64,000 nucleotides of DNA from positions 13,238 through 77,237 of the forward strand of contig CAVUIG010000002.1 of assembly GCA_963741355.1 (NCBI GenBank), read 5' to 3'. Of this stretch, positions 62,578 to 64,000 are shown one piece after another. Below the pieces are notes generated by a model. That model searched no databases. It saw only the letters and a list, made by a program, of their open reading frames with translations, and was not told the origin of the DNA. Source of the DNA: CAIWHR01 sp963741355 (GTDB lineage: Bacteria > Pseudomonadota > Gammaproteobacteria > Burkholderiales > Casimicrobiaceae). Within the stretch, counting starts at the first letter, position 1, and each line of letters starts with the position of its first letter. The translations under genes and the position numbers were made by a program.

Positions 62578-64000
62578 TTGCCGCGCGCCACCAAGATCGT
62601 CGCAACGCTGGGTCCTGCCTGCAGCGCCCCTGAAGTCCTCAGCCGCCTGATCGCCGCGGGCTGCGACGTCGTGCGCCTCAATTTCTCGCATGGCACCGCG
62701 TCGGACCACGTGGAGCGCGCGCGCAACGTGCGGGCGGTGGCGAAGGCGCTGGGCCGCGAAGTTGCCATCATGGCCGACCTGCAGGGGCCGAAGATCCGCA
62801 TCGGCCAATTCGCCGACGGCGAGGTGTTGCTCGAAGCCGGCAAGTCGTTCGTCCTGGACGCGGAAATGCGATTCCCTTGGCGACGCCCATCGCGTCGGCC
62901 TCGACTACAAGGATCTCGTCCGCGACGTCGAGCCCGGCGCGGTGCTGCTGCTCGACGACGGCCTCATCCGCCTCGACCGTCCAGTCGATCGACGGGCCGC
63001 GCATCGTGACGCGCGTCGACGTCGGCGGCAGGCTGTCGAACAACAAGGGCATCAACCGGCTGGGCGGCGGTCTGTCGGCGCCCGCGCTGACCGCGAAGGA
63101 CATGGACGACATCAAGACCGCGGTCGCGCTCGCCGCCGATTACGTCGCCGTGTCGTTCCCCAAGTCGCGGCACGACATGCAGATGGCGCGCGATCTGCTG
63201 CACGTCGCCGGCAGCAACGCGCTCCTCATCGCCAAGATCGAGCGCGCCGAGGCAATCCCGGCGCTGGACGAGATCATCGGCGCGTCCGACGGCATCATGG
63301 TCGCGCGTGGCGACCTTGCGGTCGAGGTCGGCAACGCCGCGGTGCCGGGCCTGCAGAAGCGGATGATCCGGATGGCGCGCGAGCGCAACAAGCTCACGAT
63401 CACCGCGACGCAGATGATGGAATCGATGATCCAGCACGCCGGTGCCGACGCGCGCCGAAGTCTCCGACGTCGCCAACGCGGTGCTGGACGGCACCGACGC
63501 CGTGATGCTCTCCGCCGAGACCGCCGCCGGGCAAGTATCCGGTCGAGACGGTCGAGGCGATGGCGCAATCTGCGCCGAGGCGGAAAAATCGGTGATCGGT
63601 CGAGCTCGACCGCGAATTCCTCAACCGCGCGTTCACGCGCATCGACCAGTCGATCGCGATGGCGACGCTGTTCACCGCCTACCACCTCAAGGTCAAGGCG
63701 ATCGCGTCGCTGACGCAGTCCGGCTCGACGGCGCTGTGGATGTCGCGGCACAACTGCGGCTGCCCGATCTACGCGCTGACGCCGGAAGTCTCGGCCCAGC
63801 GCAAGATGGCGCTGTTCCGCAACGTCCATCCGCTCTACTTCGAGCAGGGCGCCGACCGCGACGCCGTGCTGCAGTCCGCCGAGGACCTGCTGCTCGCGAA
63901 AGGCCAGGTGCAGCGCGGCGATCTCATCGTGCTGACCGTCGGCGAGCCGATGGGCAAGTCGGGCGGCACCAACACGATGAAGATCGTCAAGGTCGGCGAG
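62578..64000 (+). CDS. pyk: Pyruvate kinase (six frame breaks; runs to the window edge)
   Basis: About 473 residues seen; the end is beyond the window by at most a few codons. TTG start: PRATKIVATLGPACSAPEVL. Catalytic features: VRLNFSHGTASDHVERARNV, MADLQGPKIRIGQFADGE, NNKGINRLGGG, LLIAKIERAEAIPALDEII with the key Lys, GIMVARGDLAVEVG, TATQMMESMI and TRAEVSDVANAVLDGTDA. Frame breaks near 62866, 62975, 63438, 63530, 63567 (a loss) and 63598, each repaired by one base. The C-terminal domain (LTPEVSAQRKMALFRNVHPL) is intact. Six breaks in 740 bases of an essential-type gene point to poor consensus, not decay. Confidence 0.93.

Noticed and set aside
60953..62605. A 550-codon open frame on the minus strand
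   Set aside because: Antisense shadow of pgk and its upstream small gene.
61..64000. Reading the interrupted genes as pseudogenes or as a wave of genome decay
   Set aside because: The breaks hit tkt, pyk and argC while their flanking codons remain under obvious protein constraint; there are no larger deletions or nonsense substitutions; one break is shown by repeat spacing to be a single added base.

Overview
The window reads as chromosomal DNA of a GC-rich betaproteobacterium. The clearest sign is the gene order rplM-rpsI-argC-(DUF6776)-bactofilin-erpA-...-anmK-M23 peptidase-tyrS, which to my knowledge is characteristic of that class. ErpA, ApaH, LpxH, NudC, SpeD/SpeE, a LytTR two-component pair and a Sox cluster fit the same picture. 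I see no rRNA, CRISPR array, insertion sequence, phage module or plasmid function.

Layout. 0.06-5.3 kb (minus): a type III polyketide synthase operon with methyltransferase, flavoprotein, its own ACP and ketosynthase, and an exported protein, probably for a phenolic lipid. 5.6-9.6 kb: small hypothetical genes (DUF1993, HEPN, bactofilin-like, ATP-grasp ligase, DUF4124) and tRNA-Pro(UGG). 9.7-12.2 kb: copper chaperone and copper P-type ATPase. 12.3-15.3 kb: a large cyclase/STAND-ATPase/TPR regulator. 15.4-19.4 kb: ltaE, lysS and prfB, the last with its programmed frameshift. 19.5-23.1 kb: nudC, a TPR protein, two cyclophilins, lpxH. 23.4-29.5 kb: a secreted protein, a methionine-pathway gene under a SAM-II riboswitch, a flavin disulfide reductase, rep helicase. 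29.6-37.5 kb: apaH, plsC, a sugar/nucleoside kinase, an AlgZ/AlgR-like pair, argH, SemiSWEET, a hydroxyacid dehydrogenase, a divergent PCuAC protein. 38.2-47.0 kb: a candidate small RNA, then rplM-rpsI through tyrS. 47.0-51.7 kb (minus): soxYZAXB without soxCD, plus a heme-binding-like protein. 51.8-56.2 kb: a yjfM-yjfC-yjfL-like module and speD-speE. 56.5-64.0 kb (plus): tkt, gap, pgk, pyk, with an acetyltransferase, a sulfotransferase and a DUF6356-like gene set between them.

How the genes work together. The polyketide operon looks self-contained: a ketosynthase and ACP could make or hand over an acyl starter, the type III synthase builds the ring, and the methyltransferase and flavoprotein decorate it. 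The Sox proteins form a periplasmic thiosulfate-oxidising system of the branched (CD-less) type. The spermidine genes sit close to a glutathionylspermidine-synthetase-like gene that could use a polyamine. The last 7.5 kb hold central carbon metabolism.

Quality note. At least 30 single-base frame breaks fall in 17 genes, including essential ones (six in pyk, two in tkt). About 26 are one-base gains, and most leave two alternative third-codon bases side by side. I treat these genes as intact and blame the consensus sequence; coordinates given span the repaired genes.
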